A stretch of DNA of 64,000 nt from Diaporthe sp. PMI_573 (taxonomy: Eukaryota; Ascomycota; Sordariomycetes; Diaporthales; Diaporthaceae): the NCBI GenBank assembly GCA_021399435.1, contig JAJTUP010000111.1, positions 114,893 to 178,892 of the forward strand, written 5' to 3'. The notes under the pieces are model-generated. The model saw only the letters and a program-made list of their open reading frames with translations, had not been told where the DNA came from and ran no database searches. Made by a program: the position numbers and the translations under genes. Of this stretch, positions 20,971 through 30,962 are shown one piece after another. Numbering within the stretch: the first letter of the stretch is position 1; each line of letters opens with the position of its first letter.

Positions 20971-23054
20971 CTAGTCTCCAACCACTGATTCCACTTCAGT
21001 ACCAACCCCCAATATATCACCTGTCGACTGTAAGACACCTTCCCACTCGAAATCTCCATTGGCAGAGGCCATCACACCATCCATCCAGACCTTCTTGCCC
21101 TGCGCATTCACAAACAACTCGAGGTACGAATCTTCAAGTTCCAGCCAGTCCTTCTCCCCAAGATCCGCCCAGCGCTTTTTATGCGTGTACTTCTGATCCT
21201 TAAGGCGATCTAATACGCGATCATTCATAAAAATGAAGGCCTGCATGTCCGCGTGCATGGGCGTAAGGCGATTTCGAGCTTTCGAGTGTATGAAACTGAT
21301 AGCAGAGAAACTTCGTTCTGAAGGTACGGAGTTTGCAAGCGTGTTCATTACCTTCACAGCTACTCTAGCCAGAATCGAGCCCTGGTTGAGGAGGCACTGC
21401 CACGCCATTGCTGGCCTGAAGCCATCGTCGTATACAGCGCTGTGCTTATTGAATAAGCCGTCTGGGCCGCCTGTACGCATTCGGAAGTGTGTGAATTCGG
21501 AGAGGGCACGGTGATACTCGTCGTCATTTTCCAGCTGTTTCTGCAAATATTCTTGTACGCGTGCAAAGACGCTAGGCGGAAGTTTCGAGTTTGGACCTGT
21601 TGTATCAGGCCGGAGGGCATCGGCGATCCAATGTATATCGTACGTTTGCTTATCAAGCCTAGCTTTGAATATAGCGTCAATATCGTCCCACGGAATATCA
21701 GGGAACTGATCAGCCTCTCTCATCTCAGCCCATTTGCTTTTGATTTGCAGCCAGCGATTTACAACGTGTGCAATTCCCGCCCCATCAGCCTCAGAAGCGT
21801 GTTGAAAGTCGTTCACCGGTTTCAGCACAGCGATCGCAGCCTCGAGTTCTAGCCAGAAGCTGCTGTCTTTGATGATCCGAACCGCTTCGGGCAGGAGAAC
21901 GGGGCAATCTTGAGATCGCAACTCATCCCGTACATCTTTTCGAACAGACCAGTCTCTGGCAGGATCTCGAGAACGGAGGAGGGAGAAGAAAGAATTGTAC
22001 TGGGAACCCCAGCGTGTAATTATACTGTTCGGAACGAGCAGGTTAGTATATCGATTTCTCAGTCGCAGCTAACAATTCACCGGTACCTTCTGATCAGCGC
22101 GCGAGTTACTCCGTTCCACCTTGTGCGCTGGCACATTCTCAATCTTTGTAATTGTAATTTAGACCGTGAGAAGAACACGAGCAGGGTGCTGACGTTGTTA
22201 AAGAGATCCTCGAAGAAGGGAAGAAGAAGAATATCTTTAATCAGAAGCTGAAGGCCGTGAGAATCGCACAGAGAGAAGTTGATGTGTGAGAGCTCTGGGA
22301 ATCCCCCTAGCAGGTCGTGTACAGAGCGCATCGTATTTTCGGTATCCGTACAGATAGAATTGATCCTGGAGAGATCGCCGCCGCACAGTTGCTGCATTTC
22401 TCCCCAGATCAGCCGCACCCAGTTCTCTGCCGTGTGCTGTTCGTCTCCCGTGTCAAGTGTTTTCCAGTAGAAGGCCGGGCCGTCTGGTACCTGTACCGAG
22501 ATATTAACGATCCTGTGGCCCGAGACATTATCGGAGGCGTCAAATATGATGTTGAACCATTCCGAGCTGGTAATACGTTTGAAAACCTCGTCATAGATTT
22601 CCTGATAGAACTCGGGAAGAATTCGCGTGATGACGGCACGGCTAGGGGGCTTCCAGCCAGGCTTGATGCGAGTGAAGAAATAACGCCAACGACGGCTCTC
22701 GAAGAGGCTGAAGGGGCGACCGCCGGCGATTACAGCAGCGGCGGCATCATAGGCGAAACTGCGGCTCTCGTCCTGAGAGATATGCTGAATTCCGACCTCC
22801 GTTATCTTCTTTTGTACAGCTTGAGAATATGAGGGAAGATAGCCGGCGTTATCTCGAGCTTGGCGCTCTTGTCGCTGCGTAGCTTGCCATTTGTCACACG
22901 CAGCGAGGTGCTCTTTCGGCCTCCCAACAGAGGTCGCTGCAAAGTCCTTCTGGCAGTGACGGCATCTGTATCGCTTGCTTTTCTTGGGGTTCGAGCGGCC
23001 GAGGTCGATAAACTGTCGCCAAATGAAGGCAGCGTCAGCTTTGGCAGGGGCCAT
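20971..23054 (-). CDS. hAT transposase, two exons, 673 aa
   Basis: Exon 1 is 23054-22087 and exon 2 is 22024-20971. The 62-bp intron has a GTACCG donor, a perfect TACTAACC branch and a GAACAG acceptor. Splicing restores the conserved reading across RTRWNGVTRALI, intron, ITRWGSQYNSFF. A BED zinc finger opens the protein (YRCRHCQKDF, then RPKEHLAAC). FNIIFDASDNVSGHRIVNISV is the first catalytic segment of the RNase-H fold, INSICTDTENTMR and SLCDSHGLQLLIKDI follow, and the C-terminal dimerisation region is VMNTLANSVPSERSFSAISFIHSKARNRL. The length and complete domain set suggest it is functional. The open frame upstream of 23054 is ignored because the N-terminal MAPAKADAAF matches the start of the truncated copy at 40230. 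Confidence 0.85.
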
Positions 23055-23189
23055 CTTTTTTGGCGATGCGTTCAATTGGGAGAGAATGGCAGAGTAACGC
23101 TGAGTTGTTAAGCCGGCAAAGTTTTGTACAGCTCCGTACTTGTACGGCATGACCCATAAATTACCTGATTTGGAATATAGTGGGCTCAG

Positions 23190-23250
23190 TCGTACGTACA
23201 TAGTACATGTACGTACATTTTCTTCCTGTACGTACGTACGTACAACAAGG
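23190..23250. repeat. right subterminal TACGTACG array of the hAT element
   Basis: GTACGTACAT, ATGTACGTAC and GTACGTACGTAC clusters lie upstream of the transposase ATG. They match the left array and the array next to the truncated copy at 40360-40425. Confidence 0.75.
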
Positions 23251-23629
23251 TTGTACAAACTGTACAACATCATTACCCCCGGTTCCGAGTGATGCCGCCA
23301 ACACAACATATAACTCGCAAATCCATGACCGATCAGCTCTTTAAACTCAATCCGAGGATCAGATACCATAGAACTTCAGCAACGCCCATCATGTGCACTC
23401 TGAAGAAGCAATGCTACGCTTGCAAAGGGGCATGCGTCGAGCAAGTTATAGTGTACTGTCCCAAATATCTGGCTGGACAGGATTGCGGTGAGTCTGATAT
23501 GTCTCGTGTGGGACAGTCGGGTGGCATGCTTCTGCAAGAGATATTACACCTATCCCCGTGTCCTAAACATGGGATTGACAACCCCCACGATCCGCGTAAG
23601 ATCACAGACAATTTTAGAATATAACGTAC

Positions 23630-24040
23630 CCAGCCCACATCTCGGCAACCCCCCGTTCTCGGCCCCCGTCCGTCACCTACGACCCCTTCTCGTCGCCGTC
23701 GCCGCCGCCACCACGATAGTTGACCTGGCTTCTGATGGAGTTTCTGATTTCTCTCCGTCGTCGCCTTCCTCGGGTACCCGCCCGACCTCAATTTGAGCCC
23801 TTCGGATAGCCTCAATTTCGGCGAAAACCTCGTTCGGGTCAAGTTGAACCTTCTTCCTTCGGGTCTTCCTCGTGGCTTCAATTTGACGTTCTAGCTCTCG
23901 AGCTTTGTGGTAGGCGAACACAGTACTTAGCAGATCACAGATCGCATTCCTGTTTCCCGCCAGCATACAACTGGCGAAGAGGCACCACATCACCTTCCAT
24001 CTCACCAATCGACCCCAAGTTGAACCGACGTAGTTGCGGC
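23630..24040 (-). pseudogene. pogo transposase C-terminal fragment
   Basis: The minus strand at about 23910-23670 reads ARELERQIEATRKTRRKKVQ, then LDPNEVFAEIEAIRRAQIE, then an acidic part and TIVVAAATATRRGRR. The same order and spacing is found at the end of the pogo copy at 17230-17440 (KRKKVQIDPNAAFANIQAIR). No catalytic domain accompanies it. Sequence near 23626-23660 beginning ACGTACCCAGCCC resembles a pogo end. The fragment directly follows the stop of the Ulp1-like gene. Confidence 0.6.
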
Positions 24041-24042
24041 TC

Positions 24043-26445
24043 TCATTGCGCTCTTGGTATCCGGGGTCCCGTGATTTGATTTGAACAGCCCTCAAGCGCT
24101 TTGATACCCTCCTCCAATTTCTCAACGACTTTGAGTAGCGTAGTAGAAGCGTTTTCTCTGCGCTTGAGGAGTATGTCCACATGTTTCAGGCATTCTCGAA
24201 GCTGCTCTTCTGCGTGCCCCCCTGACAAAAGCCCCAGCTGAGAGTTCCCGAGTTTGAAAAGTATCTCTTCGTAGGACACCTTCTCAGCTTTAAGCGTGTT
24301 GGCCCGCTCCGAACTCTTGTCAAGCAGGATCCGCAAGACATCGTAGACTTCATGTGCTTGATCGGCTGTCCTAGCCCTCTTCTCCGCTTTCTCGCTCCGT
24401 GCTGTCTCTAGACGAGCGCGCTGTTCGGAGAAATACCTTTCTTGCGCATCAATTTCACTGCAAGCGACATCGTACTGAACAATGCCGTCGGCTCCCGGGC
24501 ACCAAATCTGCTTCCTGCTTTCGTCCCCTCCTTGTCCCCTGTCCATGGTCAGTGTATTTTCGTCGAGGTCCCCGGCCCAAGGAATATCACAAGTGTGCCC
24601 CTTAGCCGTCTCCACCACGAGGAATAGGATATCCCTCCACATTGAGTGCATTCCGCTTCCGGAAACGCCTGTGATTGTACGGAACGCATAGACGAGCGTG
24701 GCGACGCTGCTGTCGACAGGGCCTGTCCTTTGCTGAGCATAGTCCTCATCCTGATTATCCTGAATAACTCCCCAGACACCGGGGTGATCAGGAAACAAGC
24801 TCTTGATTTTAGCTTCAGCGAACTTTATATGGGATGGCTCTGGTGAGGAATCCAGGATCCGGACGCCGCTAGAACCGACCACCGCCAGGAGCCAGTGACC
24901 CATAGAACCATGGGAAGGGCTGACATAGATGGGTACGAAAATGGCCCGCCTGGGGCCTGATCCTTCGGGAATTGGAAGCCAGTGAGTTGCTGAATCAGGA
25001 GCAATGTCGGCAAAAGAGTCAATTATCATCGCAGTTCCTGGCACAAGACTAGCCATGAATTGTAGGATGGCGTTGACAATCTTATCGTTCAGTGGACCGG
25101 ACGCAAAACACCTAAGGTCTTCGCAACTGAGGTCGAGTTGGTGAGCTTCCCGACAATTTGAGTCTGTTACCTTGCTAGCCGAGCCTGGATCCCTTTGTTC
25201 TGAAAGGTATTCCGACGCCGGTGTGCACGGGCTGTTGTTCTTGGCTTGATAAAGCTCGGCCTTTAACCGCTTGATCTCAGCATCCTTGGCCTCATTTTCA
25301 TGTATTAATTCAGCCTTTCTTTTCCGACTGTTTTTCTGATCAGCGACGTCGAGTTTGTTGACTGTTGAAGAGCTCATGTTGTCTCTGCCATGAGCTTCAT
25401 TGGAAACCTTTCGTCTCGCAGTCAGGGGCGACAGCATTGGTTGGAGATCCTCCTGAGATGACTGAGCGAGGTTGGTTATCGATTCTCGAATCCTCTCAGA
25501 CGTTCGTTTTCTTGAAGGGGGGTTAATCTTTCGTTTCCCTGCGCCGTGATTTCCTGGTTTCCCTTGGGATCGAGAAGACCATATGGGAGCGGGAGGTTTC
25601 TGTGTAGTAGTATTGGGCACTCCGGTTGTTTGGCAACGGTCTGGAGGAGAGCCAACAACCTCACGGCCAGGGACCCTCTGAACCCCACCTCCCCCACCTT
25701 TAATTACACAACCGTCGGGCTTGGGCGCTTCAAGCACTTCTGAAGGCGACGCGGATATTTCCTCTGCGCCTGGCGATGTCTCCAAGTGTTTCGTCCTGCC
25801 TGAGGAACAACCACTGGCAACCTCTATGGTTGGCAGGTCATGTTCCGGAGTAGAAGAAAGCGTAATATCGTCTATTACAACCAACGAGAGATTGCCATTA
25901 TTTTCCGGAGGAGCCATATTTGGGAAAACCTCGTCCACAACATCAACTTTCTCGGGCGATCTTTGGACTGAAGGCGTAGCTGAGCCCGTGAACTGGTTGA
26001 AGTCGTCTTGGGGAGGTGAACAGCTCGTTGGGAATCTGCAGAAATCGTCGAAGTTGATGTCTTGGAAATCTGTGGTGTAGGACTGAGACAGGTCGAATTC
26101 TTCGCGGACAGATAGAACTGAGGTGCATTGAGGATTTACGGGCGAGACGTTCTGGTCATGAGCTAATTTCTCGATCAATGCTGAGGCCGGGGTTGAAATC
26201 GGATCGAAAATGAGAGGGTCGAAAGGAAAACTTTCTTTGATGCTCAAGTCTTGATTAGCCTGGTATACGTCGTCCGCGGGTAGACCCAGCCCGTTATCGG
26301 ATGACGCTTGAGGCCCTGTTGACGCCGTCTGGCTGAAATCGTCCTGCGCTGGAGCTGAATAGTAATCTAGGAAGAATTGATCTAAGGAAAAGGGAAATTG
26401 CTCTTGAAATAGATCTCTGTCCACGAGGAGAGTTGAGGTTTCCAT
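24043..26445 (-). CDS. Ulp1/C48-like protein with Ser in place of the catalytic Cys, 800 aa
   Basis: One uninterrupted frame from ATG 26445. Residues 1-370 are low-complexity, Ser/Pro/Asp-rich and probably disordered, with basic patches (KRKINPPSRKR). Residues about 370-400 (SRKRKAELIHENEAKDAEIK) are a short basic coiled coil. Residues about 445-590 resemble a Ulp1-type SUMO-protease fold: PLNDKIVNAILQFM (substrate-binding LND), MGHWLLAVVG (His), VRILDSS (Asp), and QQRTGPVDSSVATLVYAF. In active enzymes the last motif reads Q...DC. Here the codon after GAC is AGC (Ser), a one-base difference from TGC. The C-terminal 180 residues are mostly coiled coil. A catalytically dead, SUMO-binding role or drift to pseudo-enzyme is likely. 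A sequence difference private to this strain is also possible. No intron is needed. Confidence 0.75.
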   Translation of the reverse strand: METSTLLVDRDLFQEQFPFSLDQFFLDYYSAPAQDDFSQTASTGPQASSDNGLGLPADDVYQANQDLSIKESFPFDPLIFDPISTPASALIEKLAHDQNVSPVNPQCTSVLSVREEFDLSQSYTTDFQDINFDDFCRFPTSCSPPQDDFNQFTGSATPSVQRSPEKVDVVDEVFPNMAPPENNGNLSLVVIDDITLSSTPEHDLPTIEVASGCSSGRTKHLETSPGAEEISASPSEVLEAPKPDGCVIKGGGGGVQRVPGREVVGSPPDRCQTTGVPNTTTQKPPAPIWSSRSQGKPGNHGAGKRKINPPSRKRTSERIRESITNLAQSSQEDLQPMLSPLTARRKVSNEAHGRDNMSSSTVNKLDVADQKNSRKRKAELIHENEAKDAEIKRLKAELYQAKNNSPCTPASEYLSEQRDPGSASKVTDSNCREAHQLDLSCEDLRCFASGPLNDKIVNAILQFMASLVPGTAMIIDSFADIAPDSATHWLPIPEGSGPRRAIFVPIYVSPSHGSMGHWLLAVVGSSGVRILDSSPEPSHIKFAEAKIKSLFPDHPGVWGVIQDNQDEDYAQQRTGPVDSSVATLVYAFRTITGVSGSGMHSMWRDILFLVVETAKGHTCDIPWAGDLDENTLTMDRGQGGDESRKQIWCPGADGIVQYDVACSEIDAQERYFSEQRARLETARSEKAEKRARTADQAHEVYDVLRILLDKSSERANTLKAEKVSYEEILFKLGNSQLGLLSGGHAEEQLRECLKHVDILLKRRENASTTLLKVVEKLEEGIKALEGCSNQITGPRIPRAQ

Positions 26446-26870
26446 TGACCTGTCATTCTGCTAGATGTGGAAAATTAAGCCGGCAGGTTGGCCCTTGGCA
26501 GGAAATTGAGAGACTCTTCGGAAAAAAATTGGGAAAGATGGGATTTCCATCACGTATATATCGCGTCTCAACTTCACTGCTGTGGGTTTCCCTACCAACC
26601 TCCCTCCACCTCTCTAAGCCAAGAGAACAAGAAAAACATCAACACAGCAGCCCTCCCTGCCCAATCATGTACAACCGATGGACAACTCTTGTGCTGAGGA
26701 GCCAACCAGATTGGAATGAACCGATCACCCCACGGTGGCCCGGTCGTTCCTGACTGCATGTATATGCAGGCAACCACCATGGACGCAGGTTTAGCGAGAT
26801 ATGGGCACCAATGAGCAGCGCTCCTAATAGTCCAGACCAAAACTGGACTATTAGTCCAAACTGCAGTCCA
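26446..26870. other. upstream region of the Ulp1-like gene
   Basis: No recognisable coding sequence. Pyrimidine-rich tracts lie on the minus strand side. From 26820 onwards TGGACTATTAGTCC-type inverted motifs begin, leading into the minisatellite. Confidence 0.4.
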
Positions 26871-26896
26871 GACCAATAGTCCGTGGACTATTGGTC
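26871..26896. repeat. inverted repeat with 12-bp arms and 2-nt loop
   Basis: The arm GACCAATAGTCC is followed by GT and the exact reverse complement of the arm. It directly abuts the 32-bp tandem array, whose units also hold GGAC/GTCC dyads. Confidence 0.75.
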
Positions 26897-27042
26897 CAGT
26901 CTGCGTCTCTCGGATTGGACTGACGGTCCAGTCTGCGTCTCTCGGATTGGACTGACGGTCCAGTCTGCGTCTCTTGGACTAGACTGACGGTCCAGTCTAC
27001 GTCTCTCGGACTGGACTGATGGTTCAGTCTGACTTCTACCAG
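26883..27042. repeat. minisatellite, five 32-bp units
   Basis: Units begin at 26883, 26915, 26947, 26979 and 27011. The inner three are nearly identical (TTGGACTGACGGTCCAGTCT at the start, then a GCGTCTCTCGGA-type end); the outer two are diverged. Each inner unit holds the dyad GGACTGACGGTCC. The array lies between the Ulp1-like gene and the cyclin remnant and is not in a gene. Confidence 0.9.
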
Positions 27043-27708
27043 ACCGACCAGTAGTCCAGTCCGAGGATCGCAGACTAACAGTCTGACTAATAGTCTGTCC
27101 AAGATTCGGGGTGACTCAGGCAGCGTCTTTCCAAATCTGTGGCCTGCTGCAGAGTGCCAATTCAACAACTACGCGATCCAACGCGTGACACGCGTTTGGT
27201 AAAAATTTCGACGCACTGCTAAGATGTGTTAGCCGGTACAGCCCAGCACTGCGTTAATCTATGGCAAACCAAGTATCATGCAACTGAAACCATCGGCCTA
27301 ACAAGATGCCAGAATTACATATTTCGACCTGTTCAACAGCAACCTACTTTATCGCTTTGAATGGGCTACCTGGCCGATTTCCAGGAAGAATATCTGCAAC
27401 GTGAGAGATGATGAAGTGCATGTTATCTGAGCGGCGAAAACCCGCCCGGTGGCGTTAAGAGATACCAGCCCCGCCATTACAGGTAGGTGGCATGCAAAGT
27501 ATCCCCTATCCGGCGCATGTAGGGCAGCAAGCTGGCTGCACTTGCAGTCCGAATCTTTGGAACCATAGCCAATTCAGTTCCCTCAGAGAGATGTCCAGGA
27601 CCCCTCAGGTGATACTTAAACCGTCCAGCAAACGTCCAACTAATAATTTTCAGAATCTAAACCTTAACACTCTATCTCATACGCTATAGCTATTGCTATT
27701 CTGTTTTA
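27043..27708. other. no recognisable gene
   Basis: Short frames only. The right end is the probable promoter and leader of the cyclin-like gene at 27709. Confidence 0.4.
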
Positions 27709-28236
27709 ATGACATCTATTATAGCATCCAAGAATTTGTTGCTACCCACGGGGCACGTCTCAGCGATGTCAACACGATCAGCGCCGAGTATTGCAGGGCT
27801 TGGTCCTAGAGCTCTACATGAATTTGTCAAGCAACCAGTGTCTCAGACTATGGTATCATATGCTACCTCTGCCGTTTATGGCCTTACCCACGACAGCCCG
27901 ATCACAATCGACGCACGACAAACCAGCTCCAAAGCTATCTCAGCAGAAATTCTAAAGCTGCCTTATCTCGAGGATTTTATCGGGCAACTTCTGAGCTGTT
28001 CAAATACGACGGTGTTAACACTCATGTCAACACTTGTGTATCTTGATCGCCTTACATCCTATATACACCCGATAGAACAGGACCTTCACAGTTCTATCTA
28101 TGGGATCTTCTTGGCCACACTGGTTGTGGCGGCGAAATGGATGAACGACATCACGTTTACAAACAAGGAATGGGCCGATTTCTCAGTCATTCCATGTCAG
28201 GGATATGTGTTTAGTTTCTCCCCGGTAGCGTATTAG
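27709..28236 (+). pseudogene. Pcl/Pho80-type cyclin, truncated C-terminus
   Basis: The protein starts MTSIIASKNLLLPTG and contains the first cyclin fold: LPYLEDFIGQLLSCSN, TVLTLMSTLVYLDRLTSYI, YGIFLATLVVAAKWMND, TFTNKEWADFSV. This matches fungal Pcl-type cyclins, which activate a Pho85-like kinase. Related proteins continue after a GYVFSFS-like stretch with a further helix set (EVNLME...). Here the frame ends at once in PVAY and a stop. About 176 residues remain, so the second half is lost. The break at about 28225 joins unassigned sequence. It is probably non-functional. Confidence 0.65.
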
Positions 28237-28482
28237 ATCCCGCGTTTACAAGGACCAGTCATCCTCGCCGACCGCCCCTGGACCGTTACAAGGGGTTAGA
28301 CGAATCATGACTGTAGTCATCAGAGCCTCCCATTTGACCACACTTCACCGCCCATTATGGTTCATTCTGCCGCCTCGACTATATGCAATGCCTTCCAAGG
28401 AGCTCTCCCATGCATGCTGATGTGATACAATTCTCTAGAGGAATGGAACTTGGTCTGCTTTGCATCTGCTCTAGGCATAATT

Positions 28483-29325
28483 CTACACCATCAATATATG
28501 CAAGTTGCCCAGGCATCCATCGACTGCCAAAGCAAGACCAAGTAGCTCAACCATCTGCTGCGCAATGCTTTCCCGTAAGAAGCCCACCGTTCCGGGCCAT
28601 CCGCCCAGTGCTGGACTTTCCCTCATCTCGGCCTCCGGCATTGCTCCTTGGCTGTCAGCAGATTCTAGTCTCTGAAGTCTCCTTAGCGTTTCATTCTTCA
28701 ATGTAACTCCCTTGGCCTTTGTCTGATTAGGGAGGTGGCGGAAGTAATGATCGCCTGCCTCAGACGAGAAAAAGTCAACCATCTCAGACCTGATCTGTTG
28801 CTTCCGCCCCCGAGGAATCCACCGAATGCACTGGTTGACAAGCCCGTGACCGCAGTTATTGCCGTCCATGCAGTCTAGATCGTTGCCAGCCAGGGTGCAA
28901 ATGCATTGCATAGTATCCTGTGCACGACGGGACGTCAATTCCTCGGCTTTAGTCCAGATAAGCCTGCTCAACAGTGTTTGAAAACGTCTCAGGGCAAGAT
29001 CAGGCCTCTCTACCCCTAGCTCTGTGCTGATTTCTAAATGGTGTCGAACGCTGGTTCCGTTCACTGTGCTCGAGGTGAGAGCGTGAGCGATGGCCGGGTC
29101 TACCAAGTTGGTAGATAGGGTATAGTCACCCGTCTTAAACTTATCCTTCGCTGCTCGGGAGGGTTGTCGGCGCCGGCTGACTGCTCTAGGTTCTTGCAGC
29201 TTGGATTGTCTTGATAATTCCTTTTCAAACCACCGTTCAGCCGTCCTGGTAAAACTCCAGACACAGTACAGTTGACCTTTGTGAAGATCGGACGAGGACA
29301 GCGATGTACGGGTTTCCATCGGCAT
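28483..29325 (-). CDS. unknown protein, 280 aa
   Basis: Intact single-exon frame from ATG 29325 to 28483. There is a Cys-rich centre (CICTLAGNDLDCMDGNNCGH, then NQCIRWIPRGRKQQ), a basic N-terminal third (SRRRQPSRAAKDKFK), and a C-terminus rich in hydrophobic residues (QQMVELLGLALAVDGCLGNLHIL). No signal peptide is evident. I do not recognise a family. The codon pattern and length favour a real gene. It is convergent with the truncated cyclin upstream of it, and the gap between them (28240-28480) shows nothing recognisable. Confidence 0.5.
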   Translation of the reverse strand: MPMETRTSLSSSDLHKGQLYCVWSFTRTAERWFEKELSRQSKLQEPRAVSRRRQPSRAAKDKFKTGDYTLSTNLVDPAIAHALTSSTVNGTSVRHHLEISTELGVERPDLALRRFQTLLSRLIWTKAEELTSRRAQDTMQCICTLAGNDLDCMDGNNCGHGLVNQCIRWIPRGRKQQIRSEMVDFFSSEAGDHYFRHLPNQTKAKGVTLKNETLRRLQRLESADSQGAMPEAEMRESPALGGWPGTVGFLRESIAQQMVELLGLALAVDGCLGNLHILMV

Positions 29326-30049
29326 AACATAATGCTTTCAATGAAATATCATTAACGTTAGTAGCTAAAGGAGACGTCAACGAATAGGGAAATTACGTGC
29401 AAGGAAAATAATGAAGTAGAAAACCCCTACTTCATGTCTCACACCAAAGTACCGTACTTTTTGATCCTAATCCTTTTCGACATCCTACGTATGCAGAGTT
29501 CTAAACAGAACCTGGCGAAATTTAAAGAAGGGGCAGGCTCACACGACAGTCAAGTATGATTACCAATTGGGCAGTGAATAATTTCAGGTGGTGACAACCA
29601 TGATCGCGCAATCCTTGCAAAGAAGGAAGAGATCAGAATGGAATCCTGCCTCATGTGCGCCGCGGACTTTTGTAAAGAGGGATCCAAAGTACCATGCACA
29701 ATCCTAGGGAATGGCTTTGATCCGCAGGTTCAGTTGCTGTACAGTATAAACACACATACAGTATCATAGATCAATATCAGGCTTGGTTAGGTAACACAGT
29801 CAGTATTTCCGCCTCAGTGTACTTTGTTGCGTACTTCGGAGAACATTTGATACTTCTGTGAAAATAGGGGTTGGCGCAGATTGCAGCTATATACTCATTC
29901 TAAACGCCCTCTTAGGGGCTCGCCTTTCTTCCCAGACAGCACATCCAACGAACGCGACAGGACGATAATACTAGGTGGTTCTATCTCCAAGTAACTGGTA
30001 AACAAATGCGTTCCTACTTGTGTTTACCATACATAATTGATGCATCGGC
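29326..30049. other. no recognisable gene
   Basis: AT-rich intergenic stretch. Short frames only, on both strands. Confidence 0.4.
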
Positions 30050-30682
30050 TCAGCCCAATGTGACGAGTAGTATGATGAGTACCGGTAGAAACCATCGCCA
30101 TCGAGACCTCTCCTGCTGGCCACTGTGAACCCGATTGCACCGCTTGCAGCGGCAGCGAAAATCCACGATTCTGTGCTGGTCCACTGTGATGGGTTGGATA
30201 GATTCACACACTGGCTTGATAAGTTCGAAAAGCCATTCATCATGATCCAAAAGCACCGCATTGATCAGCCCTGAAAAACAGTCCAACCAATAGAAGTTGC
30301 CGCTCCAAAGCTCATCAGCAATCCGTCTGGTAACCTCTTCGAGGCGCCCATAATGTGTTCCATTCCGTAATGTCCTTGGAAGGTAGGGGTCCATAGCACC
30401 GAGACGTCTGTAGACTTCCCCGAATCTCTCGTGGATATAGCTGTCGGGCAGATGGAAGTTCTCCGTCTCTCGGTTTTGTTGTTGTATGAACCGGCCGTAG
30501 TGCTCTTTTGCTTCTTCAAGCCAGTTGTGAATGGCATCGACAGTGCGTACCCACTGAAGAAGCTTGGGCACTTCATGGTTTTGCCAGAAAGATGACCCCA
30601 AGGACTTGTACAGTCTGTCTCGGAGACACTGAAAATCTTCAGCGTCCTCGAGGTCCATATTGATGAGTTTGGTGGATTGCAT
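30050..30682 (-). CDS. unknown protein with C-terminal hydrophobic tail, 210 aa
   Basis: The open frame extends upstream to 30850, but the ATG at 30682 (MQSTKLINMDLEDAEDF) is the better start, because upstream sequence belongs to a second related fragment. The body is helical and rich in Trp/Tyr (FWQNHEVPKLLQWVRTVDAIHNW). A conserved-looking block is VLLDHDEWLFELIKPV. A CRCKRC cluster precedes the end RWFLPVLIILLVTLG, a single hydrophobic segment at the extreme C-terminus, as in tail-anchored membrane proteins. I know no family for it. A paralogous scrap lies directly upstream (30760-30962). Confidence 0.5.
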   Translation of the reverse strand: MQSTKLINMDLEDAEDFQCLRDRLYKSLGSSFWQNHEVPKLLQWVRTVDAIHNWLEEAKEHYGRFIQQQNRETENFHLPDSYIHERFGEVYRRLGAMDPYLPRTLRNGTHYGRLEEVTRRIADELWSGNFYWLDCFSGLINAVLLDHDEWLFELIKPVCESIQPITVDQHRIVDFRCRCKRCNRVHSGQQERSRWRWFLPVLIILLVTLG

Positions 30683-30759
30683 AGTGATTGCTTTGGTTTG
30701 ATAATTGGTCAAGCAGGTTAAGTCAGGTAGTAGAGAGGAGCTCTGCCATATCACAGTCA

Positions 30760-30962
30760 GACTGATAAAAGGAGGGAGGTCGAGCCTTTTTATAATCCGA
30801 ACGACATTCAGCCACTGGTGCAATAGCATTGTCAAGCCACTGGTCACCATCCAAAAGCACCATACCTAGGATATTCCTGCGGCTCGACAGGCAGATGTGC
30901 CTAGTTCTTGACCGGCTGGACAAACGACAAGTAGCCACTCGGGATGATTTTGTAGCCGCCAT
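30760..30962 (-). pseudogene. paralogous fragment of the downstream unknown gene
   Basis: The minus strand reads GMVLLDGDQWLDNAIAPVAE, which lines up with AVLLDHDEWLFELIKPVCE in the gene at 30050-30682 (V-L-L-D-x-D-x-W-L-x3-I-x-P-V). Both lie in the same orientation, so this is what is left of a tandem duplicate. Frames around it are short. Confidence 0.5.

Larger units (their letters stand above)
20795..23285 (-). mobile_element. hAT element, apparently complete
   Basis: A two-exon transposase gene is flanked on both sides by arrays of the subterminal motif TACGTACGTAC (20825-20890 left; 23190-23250 right). This is the arrangement of hAT ends. Outer ends are approximate: CCCCCGGTTAGTGATG on the left and, on the other strand, ACCGGGGGTAATGATG on the right agree at about 10 of 16 positions. 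No exact 8-bp target duplication could be fixed by eye. A truncated copy of the same family is at 39940-40430. Confidence 0.75.

Noticed and set aside
24043..24182. Fusion of the Ulp1-like protein with the pogo C-terminal fragment
   Set aside because: The Ulp1-like frame stops at 24043, and the pogo fragment is in another frame with no clear intron joining them.
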